64,000 bases of DNA from DAHUXD01 sp963736455 (lineage in GTDB: Bacteria > Acidobacteriota > Thermoanaerobaculia > UBA5066 > Gp7-AA6): contig CAVTON010000001.1 in the NCBI GenBank assembly GCA_963736455.1, forward strand, positions 992,001-1,056,000. The letters are read 5' to 3'. A program made the position numbers and the translations under genes. This document shows positions 46,578 through 54,916 of this stretch, in pieces (the stretch's first letter is position 1; each line of letters begins with the position of its first letter). The notes below the pieces were generated by a model that was not told where the DNA came from, ran no database searches, and saw only the letters and a list, made by a program, of their open reading frames with translations.

Positions 46578-47719
46578 GGGCGGCCGATGAGCTGCCGCGC
46601 GATGACGAGCTTCTGGATTTCGCTCGTGCCTTCGCCGATCGTGCAGAGCTTCACGTCGCGATAGAACTTCTCGACCGGGAAATCCTTGGTGAAGCCGTAA
46701 CCGCCGTGGATCTGGATCGCCCGGTCGGTCGCGCGCACGGCGATCTCGGACGCGAACAGCTTGGCCTGCGCCGAGAGCCGGGTCACGGTCGCGCCGGCGT
46801 CCTTGGCCGCGGCGGCGCGCTCGGTCAGCAGGCGCGCCGCGTCGATGTCCGTCGCCATCTCGGCCAGGTAGAACTGGATCGCCTCGAACTCGCAGATCGG
46901 CTTGCCGAACTGCCGGCGCTCCCGAGAGTAGGCGAGCGACGCCTCGTAGGCGCCGCGGGCGAGGCCGACCGACAGGGCGGCGATCGAGATGCGGCCGCCG
47001 TCGAGAACCTTCATGGAGTCCACCCAGCCCGATCCCGGCTCGCCGAGGAGGCTGCCCGCCGGCACGCGGCAGTCTTCCATCACGAGCGTGCACGTGTCGG
47101 AGGCTCGCATTCCGAGCTTGTTTTCCTTCTTCCCGACGCGGATGCCCGGATGGTCGAGCTCCACGATGAACGCGGAGATGCCCTTGTTGCCGCGCGACCG
47201 GTCCGTCACCGCCATCAGGACGGCCACCGACCCGACCGAGGCGTTCGTGATGAAGTTCTTCGAGCCGTTCAGGACCCAGGAATCCCCGTCGCGCACGGCG
47301 GTCGTCTTCGTGCCGCTCGAGTCGGATCCGGCCTCCGCCTCCGTCAGGCCCCAGGCCGCGAGCCACTCGCCGCTGGCCAGGCGGGGAACGTATTTCTGCC
47401 TCTGCGCGTCGGTCCCGAACTGGTAGATGTGGTTCGTGCCGAGGCTGTTGTGCGCCGCGAGAGAGAGCGCGACGGACGGGTCGAAGGCGGCGATCTCCTC
47501 GACGATCGCCTGGTAGTCCATGTAGGACAGCCCGGCGCCGCCGTAGGCCTCCGGAACGAGCACCCCGAGGAAGCCGAGCTCGCCGAGCTTGCGGAACACC
47601 TCGCGCGGGAACTCCTGGGCTTCGTCCCACGCCAAAACGTTGGGGCGGATCTCGGCCTCGCAGAATTCGGTGAGGGTTCGCAGGATGGCCTGGCGCTCGG
47701 CGGAGAGGGCGGTGCTCAT
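46574..47719 (-). CDS. acyl-CoA dehydrogenase
   Basis: 381 aa flavoprotein of the short/medium-chain group. N-terminal helical domain, the central GLTEAEAGSDSSGTKTTA FAD-binding segment, WVLNGSKNFITNA, C-terminal RRQFGKPICEFEAIQFYLAEM and IQIHGGYGFTKDFPVEKFYRD. The catalytic Glu is expected in GEGTSEIQKL, where most relatives have YEGTSEIQ. First gene of a four-gene overlapping operon with meaB, mce and a small ORF, so branched-chain or propionyl-type acyl-CoA degradation is likely. Confidence 0.93.
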   Translation of the reverse strand: MSTALSAERQAILRTLTEFCEAEIRPNVLAWDEAQEFPREVFRKLGELGFLGVLVPEAYGGAGLSYMDYQAIVEEIAAFDPSVALSLAAHNSLGTNHIYQFGTDAQRQKYVPRLASGEWLAAWGLTEAEAGSDSSGTKTTAVRDGDSWVLNGSKNFITNASVGSVAVLMAVTDRSRGNKGISAFIVELDHPGIRVGKKENKLGMRASDTCTLVMEDCRVPAGSLLGEPGSGWVDSMKVLDGGRISIAALSVGLARGAYEASLAYSRERRQFGKPICEFEAIQFYLAEMATDIDAARLLTERAAAAKDAGATVTRLSAQAKLFASEIAVRATDRAIQIHGGYGFTKDFPVEKFYRDVKLCTIGEGTSEIQKLVIARQLIGRP

Positions 47720-47726
47720 GGAGGGA

Positions 47727-47732
47727 ATTCTA
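47727..47732 (-). promoter_or_regulatory. -10 box of the acyl-CoA dehydrogenase operon
   Basis: Minus strand TAGAAT, inside TATAGAAT, ends 7 nt before the ATG at 47719. No Shine-Dalgarno fits in that gap, so a leaderless mRNA is predicted. Confidence 0.45.
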
Positions 47733-47776
47733 TAGCCCGGGAGGGCCCGCTCGTCCCGACCCTCTCCGCGAGAGTC

Positions 47777-50068
47777 TCATCGCGTCGAGGGAGCGGCCGG
47801 CGCCGCGACCGTCGATGCCGGCACGATGTCGATGCCGGTGTAGTAGTGCCGCAGGATCTGGTCGTACGTCTGTCCGGAGAGCGCCATGCCGAAGGCGCCG
47901 TTCTGGCACAGGCCGACTCCGTGGCCCCAGCCCCGCCCGAAGAACACGAACTCGACCTGGCCGTCGGGGTCTTCGACGCGCGAGACGGTGAAGAGCATCT
48001 CCGGCATCTCGACGGCCTGGCGCAGGTCGAAGCGCTTGAACACGGCCTCCGCGACGTCGGTCCGGACCCGCATCTCGATGACGCGGCCGGACGGACTCCG
48101 CTTGAGGACGGCGATTTCCTTCACCTCGGTGCCGGCGATGCGCCCGGCCATGCGCCGCGCGAGCTCGCGGGCGGGAACGCGCCGGACCCATTCGGTCCAG
48201 GCGGAGTCGCGCTCGTATTCCGGGCCGTCGGCCTCGAGCTCGACCCAGAGCGCCAGCACGCGGGAGCCCGCGCGCAGCCACCGGAGGTGATCGCCGGGCC
48301 GGAGGGTGACCCCGCTCGTCGCGTAGTAGACCGAGCCCGCGCGCCGAGCAAGCGGGATCTCGGGATCGACCGGCAGTCCCTGGCGGCCCTCGGTCGTCTT
48401 GATCCAGAGGTTGGAGCCCTCGCGCGACAGGAATCGTCCGTTGCCTTCGGTGACTCCCTCCAGGCGAAGCGCTACGGAGAGAAGAAGCCCGGCGTATTCC
48501 TCCTCGGTCAAATCGCGTCCCGCCGGCGGAATCAGGTCGCCCGCGAAGCGAAAGCGAAGCAGGAACGCGTAGGCGTCCCGGGCCTCGCCGGTCAGGCCGG
48601 CGACGGCCGACGGGCGCTCGGCGTAGTAGGCCTCGTCGAGCGGGGTCAGGTGCACCGCCTTCGCCTCGCTCAGGCCGAACTCCCTGATGAGCGCCGGATA
48701 TACGGCCGAGGGCGAGAGCTTCGCCGGGGGCGCGCCCCGCACGGCGACGCCGGCCAGGCGCTGGGCGGCCTCGAGGCTCGACGCGCGAGGCGAGGATCGG
48801 GACGGCGCATAGAGCCGAAGCGCATAGCCTCTCCATGCGAGCCCTCCCCGCGGCTCCGCTCCGCCGTCGCGCGGGACGCGCGCGCCCGCGACCTCGACCG
48901 ACGGCAGCTCGCCGCATGGAACCGAGACGAGGTACGGAACCGGGCCGCCGGAGAAGACGTTCTCGACGTTCTCCGTCACACCGCCGCACGTGGAAACGAA
49001 GAGGGCGTCGGCGAACTGACCCTGGTAGGCGAGCACGAGCCCGCGCGTGCCGTCGACGGCGGCGTTCGTGAGCGGATCCTCGGCGGCGGCCCCGCCGTAC
49101 GCCTGGCACTTCGGCCCCGGACAGATGTCATAACCCTCGGCGTCGAACTGTCCGCGATGCGCCATCGCGTAGGTCCGGGCCGCGACCGCCTGCGCCTTGA
49201 GTCCCTCGATCGCGTCGAAGCGCTTCGGCCCCATCTCGGAGGGCACCACGCCGTACAGATACTCCTCGAGGTCGACGCGATTCACGACGTTCAGGAGCCC
49301 TCGCGGGTTGACGGCGATGCGGAGGCTTCCTCGGTAGGGCACGCCGTCGACGGCGACGCGCACGTCGGGCGCGGGCGCGAACAGGTCGACGGGCGACGGC
49401 AGCTCGAGGGGTCCGGTCGCGCCCCCGGACACCGTGATCGAGGCAGGAGCGGCCGCCGCCGCCGCGGGCTGCGGAGCGCCCGGAACGACGAAGCCGTCCT
49501 GTCCTCCCGTCTTCAGCGTCGCGAGGAACGCGTCCGCTTCGGCCCGCGTCGCGAAGGCGCCGATCAGCGTGCGGTACAGGCCCCGGTCCGCCGAGAAAGC
49601 GACGGAGGCCGAGGTGCCGTATTGCGCGGCGAGTCGGTCGCCGAGCTTCCTGGCCGGCTCCTCCTGGGAGAAGGCGCCGGCCTGGATCTGGAAGGACGGC
49701 TCGGGCGCGGGCGCCGGCGCGGTCGTCCTTGCTCCCCCTCCCGCCGCGGCCGCGGGAGCGGCGCCCGGCCGCAGCGTCAGCGGACCCTGGACGAGCTCCG
49801 CGCGCTGCCCCGAGACGACGACCCAGACGGTTCCGGCCGTTCCGGCGACGAACTCGGTCAGATCGCTCTTCAACCCCACGCGATACAGGACTCCCGAGGG
49901 CGCCGCCGGCTGGGGCGGCGCGACGCTCACGGTCGGGATCGGCAGCGGAGTCTCCGGAGTCGTGGGCAGCGAAGGCGGGGCTTTCGGCGCCGGGGCAGCG
50001 CACGCGACGATCACCACCGCGGCGGCGAGGCAGGAGCGCCGGAGAGCGCGTCGGAGACGTTCCCTCAA
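47777..50068 (-). CDS. SpoIID/LytB-domain lipoprotein with SPOR domain
   Basis: 763 aa. Start TTG 50068 overlaps the DnaC-like gene stop (TTGA) and is followed by a basic region and lipobox VIVAC. Proline/alanine-rich region, then a SPOR domain (~residues 135-215: SFQIQAGAFSQEEPARKL..., RTLIGAFATRAEADAFLATL). A SpoIID domain then follows, with YRGSLRIAVNPRGLLNVVNRVDLEEYLYGVVPSEM, QAVAARTYAMAHRG, FVSTCGGVTENVENVF and GWGHGVGLCQNGAFGMA. SpoIID cleaves denuded glycan and SPOR binds it, so a role in septal or envelope peptidoglycan turnover is likely in this non-sporulating context. Confidence 0.9.
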   Translation of the reverse strand: MRERLRRALRRSCLAAAVVIVACAAPAPKAPPSLPTTPETPLPIPTVSVAPPQPAAPSGVLYRVGLKSDLTEFVAGTAGTVWVVVSGQRAELVQGPLTLRPGAAPAAAAGGGARTTAPAPAPEPSFQIQAGAFSQEEPARKLGDRLAAQYGTSASVAFSADRGLYRTLIGAFATRAEADAFLATLKTGGQDGFVVPGAPQPAAAAAAPASITVSGGATGPLELPSPVDLFAPAPDVRVAVDGVPYRGSLRIAVNPRGLLNVVNRVDLEEYLYGVVPSEMGPKRFDAIEGLKAQAVAARTYAMAHRGQFDAEGYDICPGPKCQAYGGAAAEDPLTNAAVDGTRGLVLAYQGQFADALFVSTCGGVTENVENVFSGGPVPYLVSVPCGELPSVEVAGARVPRDGGAEPRGGLAWRGYALRLYAPSRSSPRASSLEAAQRLAGVAVRGAPPAKLSPSAVYPALIREFGLSEAKAVHLTPLDEAYYAERPSAVAGLTGEARDAYAFLLRFRFAGDLIPPAGRDLTEEEYAGLLLSVALRLEGVTEGNGRFLSREGSNLWIKTTEGRQGLPVDPEIPLARRAGSVYYATSGVTLRPGDHLRWLRAGSRVLALWVELEADGPEYERDSAWTEWVRRVPARELARRMAGRIAGTEVKEIAVLKRSPSGRVIEMRVRTDVAEAVFKRFDLRQAVEMPEMLFTVSRVEDPDGQVEFVFFGRGWGHGVGLCQNGAFGMALSGQTYDQILRHYYTGIDIVPASTVAAPAAPSTR

Positions 50069-50811
50069 AACCGGGACCGGATCCGCGTGCCGAGGACGTC
50101 CTTGCGGAAATCGGTGCCGCGCAGCGGTACGAGGAGGCACATCTCGTAGAGGCGGCTCCGGAGACGGTAGCCGATCCGGTCCTCGAGCCGCTCGCGCTCG
50201 CCCGAGCCCGACTCGATCTCGTCCTCGAAGTTGGAGGTGGCGACGGTGATCCGCTTCCGGTTGTAGCGCGTGTTGAGCAGGCTGTAGAGGACGTCCAGGA
50301 CCCAGGCATGCGGCTTGGATGCGCCGAGCTCGTCCACGACCAGGAATTCCGCCTCGGCATACGGCGTCAGGACCGATTCCTTCGAGAGGTCGGCATCGGG
50401 GCGGAACGACGTCGTGATCTTCATCAGGAGATCCGAAAAGTCCACGTAGAGGCCCGTGACGCCCTTGGTCGCGACGAGCTCCGACAGGATCGCGCAGGCC
50501 AGGTGCGTCTTTCCCCGGCCCGCGGGCCCGACCAGCAGCAGCCCCGCCTCGACCGCGGGATACGCATCCACGAACTCGCGCGCCGCCGTCTTCGCCCTGG
50601 CCAGGCTGACGTTGTTGTCCGAGAAGTTCTCGAGCGTGCAGTCGCGGTAACGCTGCGGGATGCCGGCGGAGTCGAGGCGGGCGCGAGCGATCCCGGCGCC
50701 CCGGCAGACGCACGGATGCGCCTGCTTGCGCCCGTCCGAGGAGTCGAGAACCCAGCCGAGGCCGCCGCAGAGCGCGCACGTTCCCGACGTCGTGAGGCTG
50801 CCGAGGTCCAT
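50065..50811 (-). CDS. DnaC/IstB-like AAA+ ATPase with N-terminal zinc-like cysteines
   Basis: 248 aa. Four Cys in CALCGGLGWV and HPCVCRGAG near the N-terminus resemble a zinc-binding element. AAA+ motifs: LLLVGPAGRGKTHLACAI (Walker A), VDFSDLL, EFLVVDELGASKPHAW (Walker B/sensor) and ITVATSNFEDEI. Proteins like this load replicative helicase (DnaC) or assist IS21 transposition (IstB). No IS21 transposase is nearby, so a host role is more likely. ATG 50811 follows the SRPBCC gene by 2 nt. Confidence 0.85.
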   Translation of the reverse strand: MDLGSLTTSGTCALCGGLGWVLDSSDGRKQAHPCVCRGAGIARARLDSAGIPQRYRDCTLENFSDNNVSLARAKTAAREFVDAYPAVEAGLLLVGPAGRGKTHLACAILSELVATKGVTGLYVDFSDLLMKITTSFRPDADLSKESVLTPYAEAEFLVVDELGASKPHAWVLDVLYSLLNTRYNRKRITVATSNFEDEIESGSGERERLEDRIGYRLRSRLYEMCLLVPLRGTDFRKDVLGTRIRSRF

Positions 50812-50813
50812 GT

Positions 50814-51296
50814 TCAGTTCTCCGGCAGCCCGGCCTCGATCAGGATCCGGCGGCGTCGAGGCCCCTCGAGGTACGTCTTCAGGTCCGCGAGGCTCGTCTC
50901 CCATCCGGCTCCGGCCTCGCCGGTGTACCGCTCGTAGGCGGGGCCGGCATCGGGGACGTCCTGCGACACCGTGACGACGCAGCGTTTCTCGCCCTCCTCG
51001 CGGAAGGTCAGCTCGAGACGGATCCCCGACAGGGCCTCGCCCCCGCTCGGCTCGTACGAGATGTCGTCGACGATCAGGCGGCGTCCTCGCTCGAAGTCGA
51101 CGATCTTGCCGAGAACGGTGGCCTCGGTCATGCCGCGCTGGTTCGTGAACCCCACGGCCCAGTTGCCGCCCGGACGCAGGCCCACGAGCGCGCCCTCGCA
51201 GAGCCACGAGAGCAGCTCCGAGACCCGCGTGAAGGCGTCGAACGCGTCCGCGGCCGACGCTCCGATGGCCACCGAGCGGACGACCGGAGTGCTCAC
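50814..51296 (-). CDS. SRPBCC/AHSA1-like domain protein
   Basis: 160 aa. One START-like hydrophobic-pocket domain: VVRSVAIGASAADAFDAFTRVSELLSWLCEGALV at the start, a middle GKIVDFERGRRLIVDDISYE, and a final helix around ETSLADLKTYLEGP, as in activator-of-Hsp90-type proteins. The ligand is unknown. Start GTG 51296. First gene before the DnaC-like ATPase and SpoIID genes, with a shared promoter gap facing argS. Confidence 0.8.
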   Translation of the reverse strand: MSTPVVRSVAIGASAADAFDAFTRVSELLSWLCEGALVGLRPGGNWAVGFTNQRGMTEATVLGKIVDFERGRRLIVDDISYEPSGGEALSGIRLELTFREEGEKRCVVTVSQDVPDAGPAYERYTGEAGAGWETSLADLKTYLEGPRRRRILIEAGLPEN

Positions 51297-51302
51297 CGGA
51301 CC

Positions 51303-51336
51303 ATTCTAATCCCCGCGGCGGCGGCCGAAATATACT
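51303..51336. promoter_or_regulatory. divergent -10 boxes of the SRPBCC operon and argS
   Basis: Minus strand TAGAAT (51303-51308) ends 6 nt before GTG 51296. Plus strand TATACT (51331-51336) ends 8 nt before ATG 51345. Both are too close for a Shine-Dalgarno, giving two leaderless candidates in one 48-nt gap. Confidence 0.48.
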
Positions 51337-51344
51337 CGCCGCCC

Positions 51345-53381
51345 ATGCTCGAGGACATCCGCGCGGCGCTGTCCGGCGCTCTGCGCGCCGCGGCGAAGGA
51401 GAAGCTCGGCGCCGAGATCGACAAGATCGTGCTCGAGCGGCCTCCGAAGCTCTCCCTCGGAGATTTCGCGTGCCCGGTCGCGTTCGACCTGGCGAAGACG
51501 CTGAAGAAAGCGCCGCGCGCGATTGCCGGGGAGCTCTCCGGCGCGCTGCGGCTTCCCGCAGGCGTCCGCGAGGTCCGCGTCGAGGGCGCCGGTTACCTCA
51601 ACTTTTTCCTCGAGCGCGGCTCGCTCGTTTCCGCCCTGCTCGCCGGCAGAACTCCCGCGCTCGCGCGGCCGGACAAGGTGATCGTCGAGCACACGAACAT
51701 CAATCCCAACAAGGCGGCGCACATCGGCCACCTGCGCAACGCCGTCCTCGGCGACGTCCTCGTTCGGACGCTCCGGCACCTCGGCTACGCCGTGGAAGTC
51801 CAGAACTATCTCGACGACACGGGAGTCCAGGTCGCGGACGTCGTGGCCGGGCTCATCCACCTCGAGAACGTCCGCACGGCCGAGGCGGCGCGGGAGGCGA
51901 TCCGGGAGAGCCGGCTTCCGGGCGGTGCGGTTCATCCCAAGGGGTTCGCCTACATCTGCTGGGATCTCTATGCCGAGGTCGGACGCACGTATGTCGAGCG
52001 CCCGGAGACCCGCGCCTGGCGCGACGAGGTCCTTCACGCGATCGAGGCGGGAGACAACGAGACCGCTCGCATCGCCGCGGCCGTCGTCGAAGCCGTGTCC
52101 TCGGCGCACCTGTCCACGATGGGACGACTCGGAATCGCGTACGACCTGCTTCCCCGGGAAAGCGACATTCTCTACAAGCACTTCTGGTCGCGCGCCTTCG
52201 AGCTGTTGAAGAAGTCCGGCGCCGTGCACCTCGAGACGGAGGGCAAGCACGCCGGCTGCTGGGTGCTGCGCCTCTCCGACTCCGCCGATTTCGCGGGCAT
52301 GGAGGAGCCGGACAAGATCCTGGTCCGGTCGAACGGGACCGTCGTCTATACCGGCAAGGACATCGCCTACCAGCTCTGGAAGTTCGGATTGCTCGACGCC
52401 GACTTCGACTACTCGCCGTTCCGTCCCCGCTGGAGCTCGGGCGCCGTTCGGGAGGACGAGATCCCCGCCGCGGTCCGGGAGCATCCCCTCTGGCGCACGG
52501 AGCACGCGGGGACCGACCCGGCGGCGCCGTCCTTCGGAAGAGGCCGGACCGTCTTCAACGTCATCGACGTGCGGCAGTCCTACCCGCAGAAAGTCGTGCG
52601 CGAGGGCCTTCGCGCCCTCGGCCACGCCGCCGAAGCCGACCGCTCGATCCACTTCGCCTACGAGATCGTCGCCCTGTCCCCCAGGGCCGCCCGCGAGCTC
52701 GCGGAGCGCTTCGGCGAGGAATACCGGATGTCGCCGGAGGACGAAAAGAAGGCGTACGTCGAGATGTCCGGGCGCAAGGGCCTCGGCGTCAAGGCCGACG
52801 ACCTCTTCGAGGTCCTGATCGACCGGTCCCGGGCCGAAGTCGCGAAGCGTCGCGGCGAGCAAGAGGGAGGCGGCCCGAGCGCCGCCGAGCGAGACGCCCG
52901 CGCCATCGCGATCGGGGCCCTGCGGTATTTCCTTCTCAAGGTCGGGCGCACGAAGGTGATCGCGTTCGACTTCGACGAGGCTCTGAATTTCGAGGGAGAC
53001 ACGGGCCCGTATCTGCTGTACTCCCTGGTCCGAGCGGACAACATCTTTCGAAAGCTCGACGACAAGGGCATCTCGAGCGAACCGGGGCCGGAAGGCCTGA
53101 CGCACGGGGCGATCGACGACGACCTCTGGGCGATCGCTCTCGAGGCGGCGTCCACGCCCGACGTCGCCGGACGGGCCGTCGAAACGCTGGAGCTCGCGGC
53201 CCTGGCGCGCCACGCGTTCGGCCTCGCGCAGGCCTTCAACCATTTCTACCACCGCCAGCCGATCCTCCAGGAATCGGACGCAGCGATCCGGAATCGCCGG
53301 ATCGCCATCGCGCGTATTTTTCGAAGGGAGATGGCGGGGCTGCTCGACCTGCTGGGGATCCCGGAGCCGGGAAGGATGTGA
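51345..53381 (+). CDS. argS: arginyl-tRNA synthetase
   Basis: 678 aa class I synthetase. An N-terminal Arg-tRNA synthetase domain is followed by NINPNKAAHIGHLRNAVLGD with the HIGH motif, a YLDDTGVQVADVV segment, and EMSGRKGLGVKADDL in place of the KMSKS loop, which is common for ArgRS. The C-terminal DALR anticodon domain is visible (LAQAFNHFYHRQPI...). Stop TGA is the first base triple of a perfect inverted repeat. Confidence 0.96.
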   Translation: MLEDIRAALSGALRAAAKEKLGAEIDKIVLERPPKLSLGDFACPVAFDLAKTLKKAPRAIAGELSGALRLPAGVREVRVEGAGYLNFFLERGSLVSALLAGRTPALARPDKVIVEHTNINPNKAAHIGHLRNAVLGDVLVRTLRHLGYAVEVQNYLDDTGVQVADVVAGLIHLENVRTAEAAREAIRESRLPGGAVHPKGFAYICWDLYAEVGRTYVERPETRAWRDEVLHAIEAGDNETARIAAAVVEAVSSAHLSTMGRLGIAYDLLPRESDILYKHFWSRAFELLKKSGAVHLETEGKHAGCWVLRLSDSADFAGMEEPDKILVRSNGTVVYTGKDIAYQLWKFGLLDADFDYSPFRPRWSSGAVREDEIPAAVREHPLWRTEHAGTDPAAPSFGRGRTVFNVIDVRQSYPQKVVREGLRALGHAAEADRSIHFAYEIVALSPRAARELAERFGEEYRMSPEDEKKAYVEMSGRKGLGVKADDLFEVLIDRSRAEVAKRRGEQEGGGPSAAERDARAIAIGALRYFLLKVGRTKVIAFDFDEALNFEGDTGPYLLYSLVRADNIFRKLDDKGISSEPGPEGLTHGAIDDDLWAIALEAASTPDVAGRAVETLELAALARHAFGLAQAFNHFYHRQPILQESDAAIRNRRIAIARIFRREMAGLLDLLGIPEPGRM

Positions 53382-53410
53382 CCCGCGGGAGCGAACGCGA
53401 CCGCGGGTCA
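53379..53410. terminator. hairpin at the argS stop codon
   Basis: TGACCCGCGG (53379-53388) pairs with CCGCGGGTCA (53401-53410) around a 12-nt loop, so the stop codon itself lies in the stem. No T-run follows, so this may be a stem-loop end rather than a classical intrinsic terminator. Confidence 0.45.
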
Positions 53411-53493
53411 TCCCGAGGCGCGAGAGCGCCGAGGGATCCCTTTCTGAGCCGCAGTACGACGGGAAAGGGATCCCTCGCTCCGCTCGGGATGAC
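53407..53493. repeat. long nested hairpin repeat (GTCATCCCGAG...CTCGGGATGAC)
   Basis: Outer arms GTCATCCCGAG (53407-53417) and CTCGGGATGAC (53483-53493); inner arms GAGGGATCCCTTTC and GAAAGGGATCCCTC. Half of it recurs at 39955-39990. Together with the argS hairpin and the palindromes below, it fills the 295-nt gap between argS and the cupin gene. Confidence 0.65.
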
Positions 53494-53505
53494 AACGAGG
53501 GGTAA

Positions 53506-53598
53506 CGCGGCGGGAGAACGCCGCGTCGGCTTCAGGGCCGAGCGAAGCGAGGGCCGGAGGCCGAAAAAGGAGCTCCCCCGCGGCGGGAGAACGCCGCG
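53506..53598. repeat. two copies of the 20-bp palindromic repeat
   Basis: CGCGGCGGGAGAACGCCGCG at 53506-53525 and 53579-53598, each followed by TCGGCTTC and a GGGCCGAG(C/G)GAA-type arm. The two ~73-bp units are a direct repeat. An identical palindrome lies within ybeY (19388-19407, other strand). Confidence 0.7.
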
Positions 53599-53676
53599 TC
53601 GGCTTCCGGGCCGAGGGAACCGAGGGCCGGCTGACGAAAAGAAAGCCGGCCGCCGAAACAAGAACAGAGGTCTCCA

Positions 53677-54036
53677 ATGCACAAGGTCAACCTCCTCCAG
53701 AAGTTCTCCCTCTTCCAGGATCACTGGAAGCCCAGGATCGTGGGCGACCTGAATGACCACCTCGTCAAGGTCGTCAAGTTCCGCGGCGACTTCGTCTGGC
53801 ACAGGCACGAGCACGAGGACGAGCTCTTTCTCGTCGTCAAGGGCCGGATGCGCATGGGGCTTCGCACGGGCGACGTCGCGCTCTCGGAGGGTGAGCTCTT
53901 CATCGTGCCAAAGGGAATCGAGCACAGGCCCTCGGCCGACGAGGAATGCTGGGTCGTTCTCCTCGAGCCGAACACGACGCTCAACACGGGCGACGTCGAG
54001 AGCGAGCGGACGGTCGCCGAGCTCGACTGGATCTGA
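53677..54036 (+). CDS. small cupin-domain protein
   Basis: 119 aa single cupin. Metal motif 1: GDFVWHRHEHEDELFLVVKG with H-x-H...E; motif 2: GELFIVPKGIEHRPSADEE. Single-domain cupins of this type often act as small isomerases or sensory proteins; the substrate is unknown. ATG 53677 is preceded by GAGGTCTCCA without a clear ribosome binding site. It ends 4 nt before the interrupted ferredoxin-MBL gene and likely shares its transcript. Confidence 0.82.
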   Translation: MHKVNLLQKFSLFQDHWKPRIVGDLNDHLVKVVKFRGDFVWHRHEHEDELFLVVKGRMRMGLRTGDVALSEGELFIVPKGIEHRPSADEECWVVLLEPNTTLNTGDVESERTVAELDWI

Positions 54037-54040
54037 CGGG

Positions 54041-54916
54041 ATGGCCACGGTCGCGGCCCGGTTGCCCGAAAATGTCCCCGGCGAGTTCTACGTCGACCGG
54101 AGCTGCATCGACTGCGACACCTGCCGCCGGATCGCTCCGGCGGTCTTCGAAGAGGGCGAAGGGCACGCGTTCGTCGGATCCTAGCCCCAAACGCCCGCCG
54201 AGCGCCGCCGGGCGCTGATGGCCCTCGTGGCATGCCCGACGGGATCGATCGGCACGGCCGGGCGCGCCGACGCGCGTGCGGCCGCGGCCGCATTTCCCGA
54301 GCCCGTGGCCGAGAACGTCTCCTTCTGCGGCTTCACCGCGGAGAGCTCGTTCGGAGCCTGGAGCTATTTCATCGAGCGGCCCGAGGGAAACATCCTGATC
54401 GACTCGCCGCGGGCGGCCGGGCCGCTCCTCTCCGCTCTCCAGGCGCGAGGCGGCGTCGCGACGCTCTTTCTCACGCATCGCGACGACGTCGCCGACCACG
54501 AGGCCCTCCGCGGGCGATTCGGATGCGAGCGCGTGATTCATGCGAACGACGTCACGGCGGGAACACGCGACATCGAGCGCCGGATCGCCGGCCGCGAGGC
54601 GGTCAGGCTCGCGGACGATCTGCTCGTCATTCCGACGCCGGGACACACGCGCGGCCATTCCGTGCTGCTCTACCGCGAGAAGTTCCTCTTCACGGGCGAC
54701 CACCTCGCCTGGTCGCGGAGCCGCCAGCGGCTGGTCGCCTTCCGCGACGCGTGCTGGTATTCCTGGGACGAGCAGATCCGCTCCATGGAACTCCTGCTCG
54801 GTTACCGCTTCGAGTGGGTCCTTCCGGGCCACGGCGGCTGGCACCAGGCCGTTTCGGCCGACGCGATGCGCCGGGAAGTCGAGCGCTGCCTGGCCGCGAT
54901 GCGGCGCAGAACCTAG
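54041..54916 (+). pseudogene. ferredoxin-metallo-beta-lactamase fusion interrupted by in-frame TAG
   Basis: One reading frame from ATG 54041 to TAG 54914-54916, broken by TAG at 54182-54184. Part 1 (47 aa) has YVDRSCIDCDTCRRIAPAVF, a ferredoxin motif with three Cys. After the stop comes PQTPAERRRALMALVACPTGSIG with the fourth Cys, and then an MBL-fold hydrolase (FLTHRDDVADH, TPGHTRGHSVLLY, FTGDHLAW, GHGGWH). Homologues encode both as one protein. A CAG-to-TAG change is the simplest cause. ATG 54218 lies inside the ferredoxin, so the second part could be translated alone, lacking cluster ligands. Sequencing error or readthrough are alternatives. Confidence 0.75.

Noticed and set aside
50065..50811. 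IstB of an IS21 element
   Set aside because: No IstA transposase or terminal repeats flank the gene. It overlaps the SpoIID gene and follows the SRPBCC gene in a stable-looking operon.
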